The notes below the pieces were generated by a model that ran no database searches, was not told where the DNA came from, and was given only the letters and a program-made list of their open reading frames with translations. 64,000 nt of DNA from Fuerstiella sp. (GTDB taxonomy: Bacteria > Planctomycetota > Planctomycetia > Planctomycetales > Planctomycetaceae), in contig JAQWOH010000084.1 of the NCBI GenBank assembly GCA_029245955.1, positions 91,365 through 155,364 on the forward strand, in the 5' to 3' direction. Shown in pieces: positions 26,400 to 36,335 of this stretch (position 1 is its first letter; each line of letters begins with the position of its first letter). A program made the position numbers and the translations under genes.

Positions 26400-26820
26400 T
26401 GCCCAGAATCCCTTCCAACCAACACGATAGAACTAACTAACGAAAATTTTATCCCGGCCACGGAACTCTTGTTCCGAGCAACCGCCCCCCGCGGGGTTAA
26501 CTCAAACCCGACGACCAAGCCACATCCAACATCGAGTGACCCGTTCGCACAACCTTTTCCGCCCACTTTGCGACTGCAGGGTCCATCCGAATAAAACGGA
26601 TCAAGTGTGCATTAATGGATGGTGGAACGGCGTCCCCACGATGATTGATCGACAACAAGTCCCGGCAGATGTCGGCAGTTTCGGCCGAAAGTCAAAACGA
26701 GTATGTCAGTAAGCTTCGGGGAATCTAATAAAACCGGGTATTTGGGGAAAGCCCGGCTTTGAAACTTCGGCGGTTTCTGCCTGTCAGAACGCTGGGCATC
26801 CGGTGGCCGTCAAACCCGGA
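26400..26820. other. Intergenic region upstream of the pseudonuclease gene
   Basis: About 420 bases between two co-directional minus-strand genes. It must contain the promoter of the 26399-21355 operon. Only short, unconserved-looking open frames are present. A G/C-rich patch (CCCCCCGCGGGG, 26485-26496) is notable but has no T-run. I see no RNA gene. Confidence 0.45.
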
Positions 26821-27627
26821 TCACCAGGCCTGCCACCACGTTTTCTTTCTGGCTGGCGCGCTTTGTGGCGGCTGAAAGCCTCCCGGTGGGTCGTCGCCCG
26901 ACGTGATGACTACGTTTTCCGGCAGCAAGACGCAGCTTAGTTCACCATGAAAACCACCCGTAGTATCGGTTCCGATCACTCGGTCGCCAACATAGACCTG
27001 TGGCAACGGCACGTGCCCCACAACGACGGTCACTGGACAATCGGTTCCGGGGCCAGTGTGTACGAACTGCTTGTCATACAACCACGTTGGATGGGCAAGG
27101 CTATAGTCTCTTTGACGCAGAATATTAACCTGCATTTCGAATGGCAGGTTATTGTCCAGGCCAGCGTGGACGAACAGGTATTCAGGGTGCTCAACACTCC
27201 ACGGAAGGTCTGACATCAGCTGCGCATGGCGTTCCGGAAGTGCTTCTCGTAGCGCGTCCAGTTCGCCGAATGGCACATTGTATGATTCGAAGGTCTTGTC
27301 AGAATCGTAGTGCGGCAGCCAGCGACTCGGCCAGTCAACGAAGTCCGGTACGTCAATCAGTCCAATCGAACCAGCCATTGCAAGCTCGTGATTTCCACAG
27401 ACCCACGTGACTTTCCTGTGCTGATTCGCCAATTGGCAGTAAGCGTCAATGGTGCCTTTGGAGTCCGGTCCGCGGTCGACAAGGTCGCCGATGAACACAA
27501 TCCATCGCTGGTTGATGTCCGGCAAGGCGGCCAGCTTTTCAACAATTTTCTGCAGCTTCGAAGTCTGACCGTGTACGTCGCCAATGACGACCACAGGGCC
27601 TTCGATCTTGGTGGGGACTGAGGGCAT
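26821..27627 (-). CDS. Calcineurin-like metallophosphoesterase (PP1/diadenosine-tetraphosphatase type)
   Basis: A 268-residue phosphoesterase with all canonical metal motifs intact: GDVHG (16-20), GDLVDRGPDSKG (47-58) and GNHE (78-81). Later His residues sit at DLPWSVEHPEYLFVHAGLD and VVVGHVPLP. The GDxxDRG form and spacing match the PP1-like/ApaH-like serine/threonine phosphatase branch. It is cytoplasmic and has no signal peptide. The start ATG 27627 has GAAGGA upstream. The last 25 residues are basic and Pro-rich. The substrate (phosphoprotein or dinucleotide polyphosphate) cannot be chosen from sequence. Confidence 0.9.
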   Translation of the reverse strand: MPSVPTKIEGPVVVIGDVHGQTSKLQKIVEKLAALPDINQRWIVFIGDLVDRGPDSKGTIDAYCQLANQHRKVTWVCGNHELAMAGSIGLIDVPDFVDWPSRWLPHYDSDKTFESYNVPFGELDALREALPERHAQLMSDLPWSVEHPEYLFVHAGLDNNLPFEMQVNILRQRDYSLAHPTWLYDKQFVHTGPGTDCPVTVVVGHVPLPQVYVGDRVIGTDTTGGFHGELSCVLLPENVVITSGDDPPGGFQPPQSAPARKKTWWQAW

Positions 27628-27775
27628 CGGATCCTTCCCGGATTGTTTCCGGACTCAACTGCGCTGATTTGAGGGGAAGGGTACAAAGGCAGCGGTAGCC
27701 TGCCAACCGCGAAGTCCGGTTCGTCGTCCCGGCATCGGCCAGCAAAGGCCGCTCATTGAGGCCCTGCATTTCGCT

Positions 27776-28459
27776 TTATAGCTCAAAGTGCTCCCCGATC
27801 TTCAGGACGGCAGGCTGTGCGGATGTGTCAGCCGCAATTCGCCTGGACCAGTCGTTGATGTCCTGTTCAATCAGCGGCCATGTATTGTAATGACAGGGAA
27901 TCACGGTACGTGGTTGAAGAAACTGCGTGGCCCTGATGGAATCGTCCGGTCCCATCGTGAAATTGTCTCCGACGGGGATAATGGCGACTTCCAGGTCTTC
28001 TTCGCCGATCAGTTTCATGTCTGAAAACAGGCCCGTATCGCCGGCAAAGTATATGTTCCCGTCCTGAGTCTTTAGGACGATGCCTGTCGGGCTGCCGCCA
28101 TTGCTGCCGTCCGGGAGAGAAGATCCATGGTGAGCGATTGTGAGTTTGACGGTGCCGAAGTCGAAATCATGGCTGCCCCCGACGTGCATGGGGTGGGCAT
28201 TCGCAACGCCCTGGTTCTGCAGCCATGTCACGATTTCAAAATTGGAAATCACCAGGGCCCCCGTACGTTTGGCGATCCTCACCGTATCTCCCACGTGATC
28301 ACCGTGTCCGTGAGTCACGATGATCACGTCCGCACCAACATCATCGGCAGCAACCTGCGCGACCGGGTTGTCCTCAAAGAAGGGGTCGATCAGGATGGAC
28401 TTGCCGGACGCTTCCATGTGAAACGTAGAATGTCCCAGCCACGTGATTTTTGTTGTCAT
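27776..28459 (-). CDS. UPF0173-family metallo-beta-lactamase-fold hydrolase
   Basis: About 227 residues from ATG 28459. It begins TKITWLGHSTFHMEASGKSILIDPFF, the typical start of the UPF0173/YtkL family, then carries the dinuclear zinc motif HGHGDH (50-55), AHHGSS, FAGDTGLF and PCHYNTWPLI. Members are cytoplasmic metal-dependent hydrolases with poorly known substrates. An in-frame ATG at 28498 would add 13 polar residues not typical of the family. It is 52-91 bases downstream of the DUF1080 gene and co-directional. Confidence 0.9.
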   Translation of the reverse strand: MTTKITWLGHSTFHMEASGKSILIDPFFEDNPVAQVAADDVGADVIIVTHGHGDHVGDTVRIAKRTGALVISNFEIVTWLQNQGVANAHPMHVGGSHDFDFGTVKLTIAHHGSSLPDGSNGGSPTGIVLKTQDGNIYFAGDTGLFSDMKLIGEEDLEVAIIPVGDNFTMGPDDSIRATQFLQPRTVIPCHYNTWPLIEQDINDWSRRIAADTSAQPAVLKIGEHFEL

Positions 28460-28550
28460 AACCTGTTTTCCGTTCTTTCTTTCGGAATAGACGCTCATTT
28501 TATCAGAGTGTCTGGCCTTTCTGATAAGTCAGGGCACTGGTCATCGGTTG

Positions 28551-29939
28551 CTAATCTTCACTTGGTGGTGGCGGCGTCATCAGTCGTTTCAGTTGCACGT
28601 CCCAGAATTCGACTTTCATTCCCTTGTCATGAATCTGCAGAGCGATCGCCCCGTCATTAAGTTGGCCGAGCTTTGCATTATCTGTGAATTCGGACGCAGG
28701 TTTGCCATTGACGTAAAACTGAAAGTGATTTCTTTGCGCGACAATGTGTACGTCGTTCCAGCCACCCTTTCTGACGTCAGCACGAGTCAGCGACGGGTCA
28801 ATTCGACTGGATTCGAAGCTACCGTTCGGAGCGATGACCAGCCGAGATCCTCGAGGGCACGGATACTCTTTTCGCGTGGCAAAGTGAAAATCCCATGCGC
28901 CCAGAATCTGAGGCCCGATGCCGACATGTCCAATATCGGCGTGATAACCTTCAAACGGTCGCTTTCCGCTCTGGTCCGGACGGCAACGGATTTCGACTCC
29001 GGTATTGCCTTGCCCCGTCAGCCGATAACGCAGGTGCAGTTCGAAATCCGTGAGGTGCTGGTTCTTCCACACCAGATATGACAGCCGGTCGGCACTGCCG
29101 GTTCCGACAATGCTTCCGTTGCGAACTTCCCAGTCTGAATGGCTGTTCTGCGGGACCGCGTGCCAGCCATCAAGTGTCTTGCCGTCGAAAATGGCGACCA
29201 TAGCGTCGTGATCGCATAGCTCTGATTTCTGTGGTTTCTCCGGCAGGTCGGGCCTGCTCTCGCATGGATTCTCAAGCCAGATGACACCCCAACCTGAGTT
29301 TTCTTCTGTGGTTGCGACATCCCGGTCACCATCACAGTCCATGTAATGCGGAATTGCGTTCATCGTCTGTGTCGTGCTGCGGAAGACGACATGCCGCCAG
29401 TTTGCCGCCATTCGTTTCTCGGCGGATGAGCAGCGATAGGGAATAATTCCTGAGATCAGCAGGTCTTTCCGGTCGTCATTGTCCAGGTCCAGCACAATCG
29501 GAACGCGAGCTCCCTTTTTGAACAGCATCATCAGCGGGCCTTCAGACGCTTTCGTGGTCAGTTCCGGTCCGGGGTTGAAGTAGACGGTGCCCCCGTTAAG
29601 TATAATGTCCACGTGGCCATTGTTACTGAGAGGTCCTGTTCCTGCGTCTTCGCCGCCGTACGGAAACTGGATGAAGGTCCGGTTGGATTCGTCAGTGACT
29701 GATGCATTCCCCGGATGCCAGTAGATGTGACTGTCTCCACCCTGTTCGAACGGCACCAGCAGAACCAGTCGTCCGTCGTCGTTCAAGTCACGAACCGTAA
29801 CTCCGTCTGGGCCGTGATCCGGTGAGTCAGCATCGATCGTGTGGCATGTCCAGCGACCTGCATCGTCTCCTGCATCGCTCGCTGTGAGCGATGCAGCCAG
29901 CAGCAGGCTGATCGCCGTGAAAACAATACTGCGACGCAT
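28551..29939 (-). CDS. Secreted FG-GAP/VCBS plus DUF1080 (3-keto-disaccharide hydrolase-like) protein
   Basis: About 462 residues from ATG 29939, which has an AGGA site 7 bases upstream (a GTG at 29960 also lies in frame). The signal peptide is RRSIVFTAISLLLAASLTAS. Residues 30-235 contain FG-GAP-like propeller blades with Asp/Asn-rich loops (RDLNDDGR, LDLDNDDRKD, MDCDGDRD). DUF1080 follows (FDGKTLDGWHAVPQ; SDWEVRNGSIVGTG; DFELHLRYRLTGQGNTGVEIR; GWNDVHIVAQRNHFQFYVNGKPASEF; IALQIHDKGMKVEFWDVQLKRL), a laminin-like jelly roll, many of whose members act on or bind glycans. It is the last gene after a DUF1501 gene and likely part of that operon. Propeller blades 1-3 look irregular. Confidence 0.85.
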   Translation of the reverse strand: MRRSIVFTAISLLLAASLTASDAGDDAGRWTCHTIDADSPDHGPDGVTVRDLNDDGRLVLLVPFEQGGDSHIYWHPGNASVTDESNRTFIQFPYGGEDAGTGPLSNNGHVDIILNGGTVYFNPGPELTTKASEGPLMMLFKKGARVPIVLDLDNDDRKDLLISGIIPYRCSSAEKRMAANWRHVVFRSTTQTMNAIPHYMDCDGDRDVATTEENSGWGVIWLENPCESRPDLPEKPQKSELCDHDAMVAIFDGKTLDGWHAVPQNSHSDWEVRNGSIVGTGSADRLSYLVWKNQHLTDFELHLRYRLTGQGNTGVEIRCRPDQSGKRPFEGYHADIGHVGIGPQILGAWDFHFATRKEYPCPRGSRLVIAPNGSFESSRIDPSLTRADVRKGGWNDVHIVAQRNHFQFYVNGKPASEFTDNAKLGQLNDGAIALQIHDKGMKVEFWDVQLKRLMTPPPPSED

Positions 29940-29993
29940 GTTCAGATCCTGAGTTCTCACAACCTGGCACCCTGGCCAAAGTCACACGACGGA

Positions 29994-31457
29994 CTACGTC
30001 ACGATATCATGGACCACCTGACCATGCACGTCGGTCAGGCGGTAGTCGCGGCCCTGGAAGCGGTGAGTCAGTTGCTCGTGGTCGATGCCCAGACAGTGCA
30101 GCATCGTTGCGTGAAAGTCATGCACGTGCACTGGGTTTTCGGTGATGTTGTAGCAATAGTCGTCCGTCTGTCCGTAGCTGGTCCCGGGTTTAATCCCACC
30201 ACCGGCCATCCAGATGGAAAAACATCGCGGATGGTGGTCCCGGCCGAACGCCTGCGGACTTCCCTGTGAATAGACTGTCCTGCCGAATTCGCCCGCCCAG
30301 ACGACCAGCGTGTCTTTCAGCATGTCGCGCCGCTTCAGGTCCGCGATCAGGGCGGCTGAACCCTGGTCAGTTTCCTTCGCCAGTGTCGGCAGATACTTTT
30401 GTACGTTGCTGTGATGGTCCCAGCCACGATGAAATACCTGAATAAAGCGAACTCCGCGTTCTGCCAAACGCCGAGCCAGCAGGCAGTTAGAGGCATGCGA
30501 ACCGGGTTGTTTTGCTTCTTCGCCATATAGCCGGAAGGTACTCTCGGGTTCGTCCGAAGTATCCGCCAGTTCGGGCACTGAGGTCTGCATGCGATACGCC
30601 ATTTCGTATTGAGCAATGCGCGACGCAATTTCCGGATCACCGATCTGCTGTTCACGAATTTGATTCAGTTTCGCCAGGCGATCCAGCATTGCTCGTCGAG
30701 TCGCGTCCGTGCCTCCGGTCGGATCATTCAGATAGAGAACCGGGTCGCCCTGGCTGCGGAACTTTACTCCCTGGTACTTTGAAGCCAGGAATCCGCTGCC
30801 CCACAGCCGATCGTACAGCGGTTGTGCCTGATGAAATGTGTTCTTCGACAGCAGCACCACAAAGGATGGCAGATTTTGAGTCTCGCTGCCCAGTCCGTAA
30901 CTCAGCCACGCTCCGATACTGGGGCGTCCGGGCTGTTGATGCCCGGACTGAAAGAACGTAATCGCCGGGTCGTGATTGATGGCTTCGGTATGCATCGATT
31001 TTACGACACAGATGTTGTCGACGACTTTGGACATATGGGGCAGCAGGTCACTCAGCCATGTTCCGCTTTGCCCGTGCTGCTGAAAATCCCACGGGGATTT
31101 CACAACCGGGAAATTCTTCTGCCCGGCCGTCATTCCGGTCAGCCGCTGACCGCTGCGAATGCTGTCGGGCAGTTCACTCATGTGCAGCTTGTCCAGCGAC
31201 GGCTTGTGGTCAAACAGATCCACCTGCGAAGGAGCGCCCGATTGAAGCAGATAGATGACGCGTTTCGCTGTTGGGGCGAAGTTGGGAAAGCCTTCGATAC
31301 CGGGGCTGGCACCTTTGCCTTCCGGAATGTCGGCCCGCACGTCGGAATTCAGCAGTGACGCCAGTGCCGCTGTTCCGATTCCGGTGCTGGAACGACCGAA
31401 AAAGTGTCTTCGATTTTCGTGTAACTGATAGTCGTCGTCCGGGCTGGACATGTTCAT
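29994..31457 (-). CDS. Tat-exported DUF1501 protein (sulfatase/phosphatase-fold), partner of the preceding haem protein
   Basis: A 487-residue DUF1501 protein. The N-terminus has a twin-arginine-like segment, NRRHFFGRSSTGIGTAALASLL. Family landmarks are AKRVIYLLQSGAPSQVDLFDHKP, SGQRLTGM, WLSDLLPHM, MHTEAINHDPAITFFQSG, RPSIGAWLSYGLG, VRFIQVFHRGWDHHSN, LVVWAGEFGRT and GRDHHPRCFSIWMAGGGIKPG. The fold is related to alkaline phosphatases and sulfatases, but catalytic activity is unproven. ATGA overlap with the upstream DUF1549/1553 gene shows translational coupling, the usual planctomycete pairing. Confidence 0.92.
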   Translation of the reverse strand: MNMSSPDDDYQLHENRRHFFGRSSTGIGTAALASLLNSDVRADIPEGKGASPGIEGFPNFAPTAKRVIYLLQSGAPSQVDLFDHKPSLDKLHMSELPDSIRSGQRLTGMTAGQKNFPVVKSPWDFQQHGQSGTWLSDLLPHMSKVVDNICVVKSMHTEAINHDPAITFFQSGHQQPGRPSIGAWLSYGLGSETQNLPSFVVLLSKNTFHQAQPLYDRLWGSGFLASKYQGVKFRSQGDPVLYLNDPTGGTDATRRAMLDRLAKLNQIREQQIGDPEIASRIAQYEMAYRMQTSVPELADTSDEPESTFRLYGEEAKQPGSHASNCLLARRLAERGVRFIQVFHRGWDHHSNVQKYLPTLAKETDQGSAALIADLKRRDMLKDTLVVWAGEFGRTVYSQGSPQAFGRDHHPRCFSIWMAGGGIKPGTSYGQTDDYCYNITENPVHVHDFHATMLHCLGIDHEQLTHRFQGRDYRLTDVHGQVVHDIVT

Positions 31458-34400
31458 CCTTTGGTGATCGCTTCGTTCAGGTTCATGATGAGTCGCGCGA
31501 CGCCGGAAAACGCCGCCAGTTGGGCGGCGTTCAGGTCCGGGTCGAACGACGATTCTCCGACCTGCAGTACCTTCAGGGCTTCGTCCTGATTTCCTGTGCA
31601 GCGATTCAATTCCGCAGTGTAGGTGTCTCGTAACAGACTTAGTTCATCGTCACTTGGGATTCTGGCCGTTACCATGCGAAATCCGTAACTGATCCGGTCG
31701 TCAATCGTAGCTCCGCCGTGCTTTAACATGCGCTGACCAAGATGGCGGGCTGATTCGACAAACTGGGGCCCGTTCAGCAGCAGCAGCGCCTGCAGTGGAG
31801 TGTTTGTGCGAGACCGTCTGACAGTACAGAATTCACGTTCCGGAGCGTCGAAGGTCTTCAGCATGGGTGAGGGAACGGTACGTTTCCAGAACGTGTACAG
31901 GCTGCGGCGGTACAGGTCATCGTTGCTGCCGACAGGATACTCTTTGGAATAGCCGGGCCTGTTGTTCAGTTCCATCCACAGTCCCTTGGGCTGATATGGA
32001 TAAACGCTTTTGCCGCCCAGACGCTGCACCAGCAAACCGCCGGCTGCCAGCGCGGCATCGCGGATTTCCTCACCGTCCAGTCGCATTCGCGGACCCCGCG
32101 CCAGCAGTCGGTTTTCGGGGTCCTGCTGAAAAGCTGCTGTACCTGCATGCGATGTCTGTCGATAGGTGGCCGACGTGATCATTAACCGCTGAATGTGTTT
32201 GACGTCCCAGTCGCTTCGAACGAACTCCAGCGCCAGCCAGTCCAGCAGATCGGGGTGACTGGGCAGTTCTCCCTGCACGCCGAAGTCCTCGGAGGTCTTA
32301 ACAAGTCCTACGCCGAACAGTCGCTGCCAGTATCGATTAACCGCAACGCGAGCGGTCAGCGGATGTCCGGGGTCAATAAGCCACGCTGCGAACCCCAGTC
32401 GATTTTGTGGAACATCTTCGGGCAGCGGTGGAAAGACAGCGGGGACGCTGGCGGTCACCTGTTCCGTGGGAGCATCATATTCTCCGCGATTCAGGACATG
32501 AGTTGTCCGCGGCTGAGCCATGTCCTGCATGATCATCGTGGCGGGAAATGCGGCGGTCTTCTGTTTTTCCAGCGCGGCAAATTCCTGCTGCAGCGCATCA
32601 TTGGGATTGTGATGCCGCAGGAAGTAGTCACGTAGTCGTTTTGAGTCAGCTTCAGGACGCCGGTCCTTCGGGGTTGCCGCTACCTGTCGGACATCTGCCG
32701 GAACACCAGTCAGACTCAGCGTCTCTGCCGGGTCGCGCGTGATGGAAAGGCGAGGTCGACCGACACCGTGAGTCGCAAAGTTTGCCTCGTGCCGCAGGCG
32801 GAACACCAGCTTTGTGCCTCCTTCGTAACCGAACGGGGCAGAGGCGACGAACGCGGCCGTTGCCTTTTCTTTCCGCGTCGGGCCGTCAACGGCCCAGCCG
32901 CTGTTGCCGGAAACTCGATCGATAGCTTTGGCCACTTCATAGCTGGACTGCGAGTAATCGGCGATTGCCTGCACAAACGTTACTGTCTTAGTTACTGACG
33001 GGTCCCGAATCGACGTCGCTGTCAGTTCAAATTCGCTCAGCACAAAATTGGAATTTGAATGTCTTCCGGGGCCGCCGCCCGGCAGCGATTCGTGCATAAG
33101 TGCTTCCAGCCGGACTGCCGTCAGCGTGGTTAATTCAGTCTTTGCTGTGACCTCATAGACGTCCTGTCGAGGGTTGGCTCCGCCTGCGACGAATGATTTG
33201 TCATCCAGTTTTGTTAATGTCGATCCGCCTGACGATGTCAAGCTTGCGGGTGTAAGAATGTGCCAGCCGGCGTTCGCAGACGCAGCGATACGGCTTGTCC
33301 AGTCGTCCAGTTGCCCGTCGATATTGACGGGGCGGGCCAGTTTTGCCTTTAGCTCTGCCAGCCGAGCATCAAGTTGCTGAGTGGATTCTGTCAGCGGAGA
33401 TGGAATTCGTTCGCTGGGTGTGAACCCTCGCATGCCGCGTTCCGGAACCTGATTAAAGAACGCGTAGGTTTCATAGAACTCTTTCTGCGATATCGGATCG
33501 AATTTGTGGTCGTGGCAGCGGGCACATCCGATGGTCAGCCCCAGCCACACTTCCCCTGTTGTCACCAGACGGTCCATGACATATTCCGTGCGGTATTCTT
33601 CATCAATGATTCCACCTTCGATTGTCACTCCATGATTGCGATTGAAGCCCGTGGCCAGACGCTGTTGCGCAGTGGCGTCGGGGAGCAGGTCGCCCGCCAG
33701 TTGATGGATCGTGAAATCGTCGAACGGCATGTTGCGGTTGTAAGCGTCGATGACCCAGTCACGCCACACCCATTGTTCGCGTTCCGTGTCGTATTGATAG
33801 CCATTGGTGTCAGCGTAACGTGCCAGGTCAAGCCAGTGCCGAGCCATATGTTCGCCGTAGGCGGATGAGGCCAGATAGCGATCCACCATGCGTTCATATG
33901 CACTCGCTGATCTGTCCGCCAGATAGGCATCGATTTCGTCGATTGTGGGCGGCAGTCCGGTCAGGTCGAAGGACACACGACGAATCAGGGTTTCACGAGT
34001 CGCCTCGGGCGACGGGGCTGTTCCCGAATTCTGAAGCTGCGACAGCACAAAGCGATCGATGTTATTGTGCACTAAACCGGAACCGCCGACATCCGGCACG
34101 TCAGTTGGCTTCGCAGCTACAAAAGCCCAGTGCTGCTGATACTCGGCACCCTGTTCAATCCATGTCTTCAGAATCGAAATCTGTCCGGCATCAAGCTGAT
34201 TCGGCCCGTCCACCGGCGGCATTCTGTGATCCGGATCGTCAGAAGTGATGCGACGATAAATTTCACTGGCGTTAACATGTCCCGGGACGATGGCGGACTC
34301 GCCCGAATCACCCTTCCTCAATGCCGATTCACGTTGATCCAGTCGCAGTCCTGCTGCGCGAGTCACCGTGTCCGGGCCATGGCATGTGAAGCAGTGATTG

Positions 34401-34657
34401 GAAAGAATGGGCCGGACGTCCCGGTTGAATTCGATTTCCGCTGACTGCACACACAGCGGACACGACGCAGCCAGTATGCTGGCGACTACGGAACAGATGC
34501 ATTCGCGCTGTTTCCACGTGTTTCGTGCAAGGTGCAAGAACAATATCAGGTAAGTGTCAGACAGGATGGACAAGAAGATTCTCGCAGAGGAATGGGAGTC
34601 AGTGTCACGATCAGGCTTTCGAACACGCTTGTCTATCCTATCAGTTTCTTCGATCAC
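31454..34657 (-). CDS. Secreted DUF1549/DUF1553 haem protein (PSCyt1-type) with central carbohydrate-binding-like domain
   Basis: Up to 1067 residues. Haem motif 1 is CFTCH (89-93) in NHCFTCHGPDTVTRAAGLRLD; CARCH in TIGCARCHDHKFDPIS is the second. DUF1549 (DRFVLSQLQ; DLTGLPPT) precedes a beta-rich central insert of about 210 residues (from about LTKLDDKSF to RPRLSITRD) of the type seen in this family that looks glycan-binding. DUF1553 (FAAWLIDPGHPLTARVAVNRYWQRLFG; NGPQFVESARHLGQR) ends the protein. The GTG start at 34657 gives about 50 unlikely leader residues. The true start is probably further in, near the hydrophobic signal segment CICSVVASILAASCPLCVQSA. Coupled to the following DUF1501 gene. 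Confidence 0.9.
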   Translation of the reverse strand: MIEETDRIDKRVRKPDRDTDSHSSARIFLSILSDTYLILFLHLARNTWKQRECICSVVASILAASCPLCVQSAEIEFNRDVRPILSNHCFTCHGPDTVTRAAGLRLDQRESALRKGDSGESAIVPGHVNASEIYRRITSDDPDHRMPPVDGPNQLDAGQISILKTWIEQGAEYQQHWAFVAAKPTDVPDVGGSGLVHNNIDRFVLSQLQNSGTAPSPEATRETLIRRVSFDLTGLPPTIDEIDAYLADRSASAYERMVDRYLASSAYGEHMARHWLDLARYADTNGYQYDTEREQWVWRDWVIDAYNRNMPFDDFTIHQLAGDLLPDATAQQRLATGFNRNHGVTIEGGIIDEEYRTEYVMDRLVTTGEVWLGLTIGCARCHDHKFDPISQKEFYETYAFFNQVPERGMRGFTPSERIPSPLTESTQQLDARLAELKAKLARPVNIDGQLDDWTSRIAASANAGWHILTPASLTSSGGSTLTKLDDKSFVAGGANPRQDVYEVTAKTELTTLTAVRLEALMHESLPGGGPGRHSNSNFVLSEFELTATSIRDPSVTKTVTFVQAIADYSQSSYEVAKAIDRVSGNSGWAVDGPTRKEKATAAFVASAPFGYEGGTKLVFRLRHEANFATHGVGRPRLSITRDPAETLSLTGVPADVRQVAATPKDRRPEADSKRLRDYFLRHHNPNDALQQEFAALEKQKTAAFPATMIMQDMAQPRTTHVLNRGEYDAPTEQVTASVPAVFPPLPEDVPQNRLGFAAWLIDPGHPLTARVAVNRYWQRLFGVGLVKTSEDFGVQGELPSHPDLLDWLALEFVRSDWDVKHIQRLMITSATYRQTSHAGTAAFQQDPENRLLARGPRMRLDGEEIRDAALAAGGLLVQRLGGKSVYPYQPKGLWMELNNRPGYSKEYPVGSNDDLYRRSLYTFWKRTVPSPMLKTFDAPEREFCTVRRSRTNTPLQALLLLNGPQFVESARHLGQRMLKHGGATIDDRISYGFRMVTARIPSDDELSLLRDTYTAELNRCTGNQDEALKVLQVGESSFDPDLNAAQLAAFSGVARLIMNLNEAITKG

Positions 34658-34722
34658 GGGAGCGGCGCCCAGCCAACGGAGAAAGACTGTGGGCGTTTGG
34701 TTCTCCGGCCAGCCCGCGAAGA

Positions 34723-36108
34723 CTACACGATCCCAATGACCTTGCCGTGGGAGACCGGATACGGCCGGTCGGTCGTGTCATGGATTTCTGTGCGGGGCGG
34801 TATGCCGAGCAGGTGGAAGATCGTGGCCGTGACGTCAGCAGGCGCGACTGGATTTTCCGCTGGATATGCGGCAACTTTGTCCGAGGCCCCGTAGACCTGT
34901 CCTCCCTGTATGCCGGCTCCGGCAAACCAGATGGTGTTGACAGGAGCCCAGTGGCCGGAATGCTGCCCCGTCGGGCTGCGCCCGAATTCGCTCATCCAGA
35001 CAACCAGAGTTTCGTCCAGCAGGCCGCGTTGGTCGAGTTCTTCGAGAAAGACGGTGACAGGTCGATCGGCCCATGGGATCAGCTGATTCTTCAGCACATT
35101 GAATCCGTCGCTGTGAGTGTCCCAGTGTTTGAAAATCCTGTTGGTCCGGTGCCGTGGCCAGCTCACCGTTACCAGTGGTACGCCGGCTTCCACCAGCCGG
35201 CGCGTTAACAGAAGACTCTGCCCGAACGCCCAGTCGCCGTAGCGTTCACGAGTCTGATCGTTCTCCTGCCGCAGATCAAAGGCCTGGTGTGCTTCCTTCG
35301 AATTCAGCAGGTCCAGCGCCTGATCGAAGAACAAGTCGTTGCCGGCAACGTCATGCGCCCACGACAAAGCCGGTTGTTCAACATCCAGCATTTTCAGCAG
35401 TCCGGATCGTTTGCGCAGGCGAGCCCGAGAGACTCGATCATCAAGCTGCAGCGATGGCACTTCGAAATCCGGTTCGTGTGGATGGGCTTCAATCCAGAAC
35501 GGATCGAACCGCCCACCCAGGAATCCGGCATCCTGTCCGGGTGTCAGAGCTCCGTTGTCGTTGTGAGATCGTTCCGGCAGGTTGACGTAATTCGGCAGGG
35601 CAGATCGTTCTGTACGCAGACTGGCGATTACCGATCCTATATGCGGATGGTCCCGCCGCGAGGCGATGAAGTTTTCCTGTGAAATACGATGCGCGTATCC
35701 CGTCGACATCCAGTGTGCGGCTGTCGAATGATTGTTGTCGGTGTGAGTGACGGAACGCACAAGTGCGATTCGGTCCATGTATCCGGCCAGGTGCGGAAAG
35801 TGCTCACAGATCTGAATCCCGGGCGCTGATGTATCAATTGGTCGGAAGGCGCTGCGGTAGTCTGTCGGTGCGCTGGGTTTCAGATCGAATGTGTCCTGTT
35901 GAGCCGGTCCCCCCCCCATCCACAGAATCACGCACTGCCTGGCACGGCCGAACAACGATGCTCTGTTTGTGTCTGATCCTGTTTCTGCCCGCCGAGCCAG
36001 CAACGACGGCATATTCAGAGTCAACGGCGCCAGTGCACCCAGACGTAACCAGTCGCGGCGACGCATGCCGTCGCAGAATGTCTGTCCGGATGTCGTGAGA
36101 CGAAGCAT
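34723..36108 (-). CDS. Tat-exported DUF1501 protein without an adjacent cognate haem gene
   Basis: About 461 residues from ATG 36108 (an ATG at 36141 would add 11 residues). The Tat-like leader MRRRDWLRLGALAPLTLN is followed by DUF1501 landmarks CVILWMGGGPAQQDTFDLKP, HFPHLAGYMDRIALVRSVTHTDNNHSTAAHWMSTG, HPHIGSVIASLR, GVPLVTVSWPRH, LVVWMSEFGRSP and HSGHWAPVNTIWFAGAGIQGG. Its nearest upstream neighbour is another DUF1501 gene 228 bases away, and downstream a DUF1549/1553 gene follows at 66 bases or more. It may be the first gene of a three-gene unit. Its DUF1501 subtype differs from the two others (WAPVNTIWFAGAG versus RDHHPRCFSIWMAGG), suggesting a different paralogue rather than a recent duplicate. 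Confidence 0.9.
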   Translation of the reverse strand: MLRLTTSGQTFCDGMRRRDWLRLGALAPLTLNMPSLLARRAETGSDTNRASLFGRARQCVILWMGGGPAQQDTFDLKPSAPTDYRSAFRPIDTSAPGIQICEHFPHLAGYMDRIALVRSVTHTDNNHSTAAHWMSTGYAHRISQENFIASRRDHPHIGSVIASLRTERSALPNYVNLPERSHNDNGALTPGQDAGFLGGRFDPFWIEAHPHEPDFEVPSLQLDDRVSRARLRKRSGLLKMLDVEQPALSWAHDVAGNDLFFDQALDLLNSKEAHQAFDLRQENDQTRERYGDWAFGQSLLLTRRLVEAGVPLVTVSWPRHRTNRIFKHWDTHSDGFNVLKNQLIPWADRPVTVFLEELDQRGLLDETLVVWMSEFGRSPTGQHSGHWAPVNTIWFAGAGIQGGQVYGASDKVAAYPAENPVAPADVTATIFHLLGIPPRTEIHDTTDRPYPVSHGKVIGIV

Positions 36109-36335
36109 GTTACAAGATACGGGGTTTTGGTTCCTGGACAACGGACAGCATTGGTTCCAGATGCGGGAATCTGCACAGTCGTATCAGAGATTATCGACTC
36201 GTTACTCTCAGATCGCAAGTCTTTTGACTGCCCCAGGTACGTTCCACGAATTCTGTTCCGCGATTTCGGCTGCAGGGAAACCGGACTTTCCACGAGATTC
36301 CTTCATCGGAGAGGCAGGCTGGGTGCAGTCGCGCC

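Noticed and set aside
26485..26496. CCCCCCGCGGGG as a terminator
   Set aside because: Palindromic and GC-rich but with almost no loop and no following T-run.
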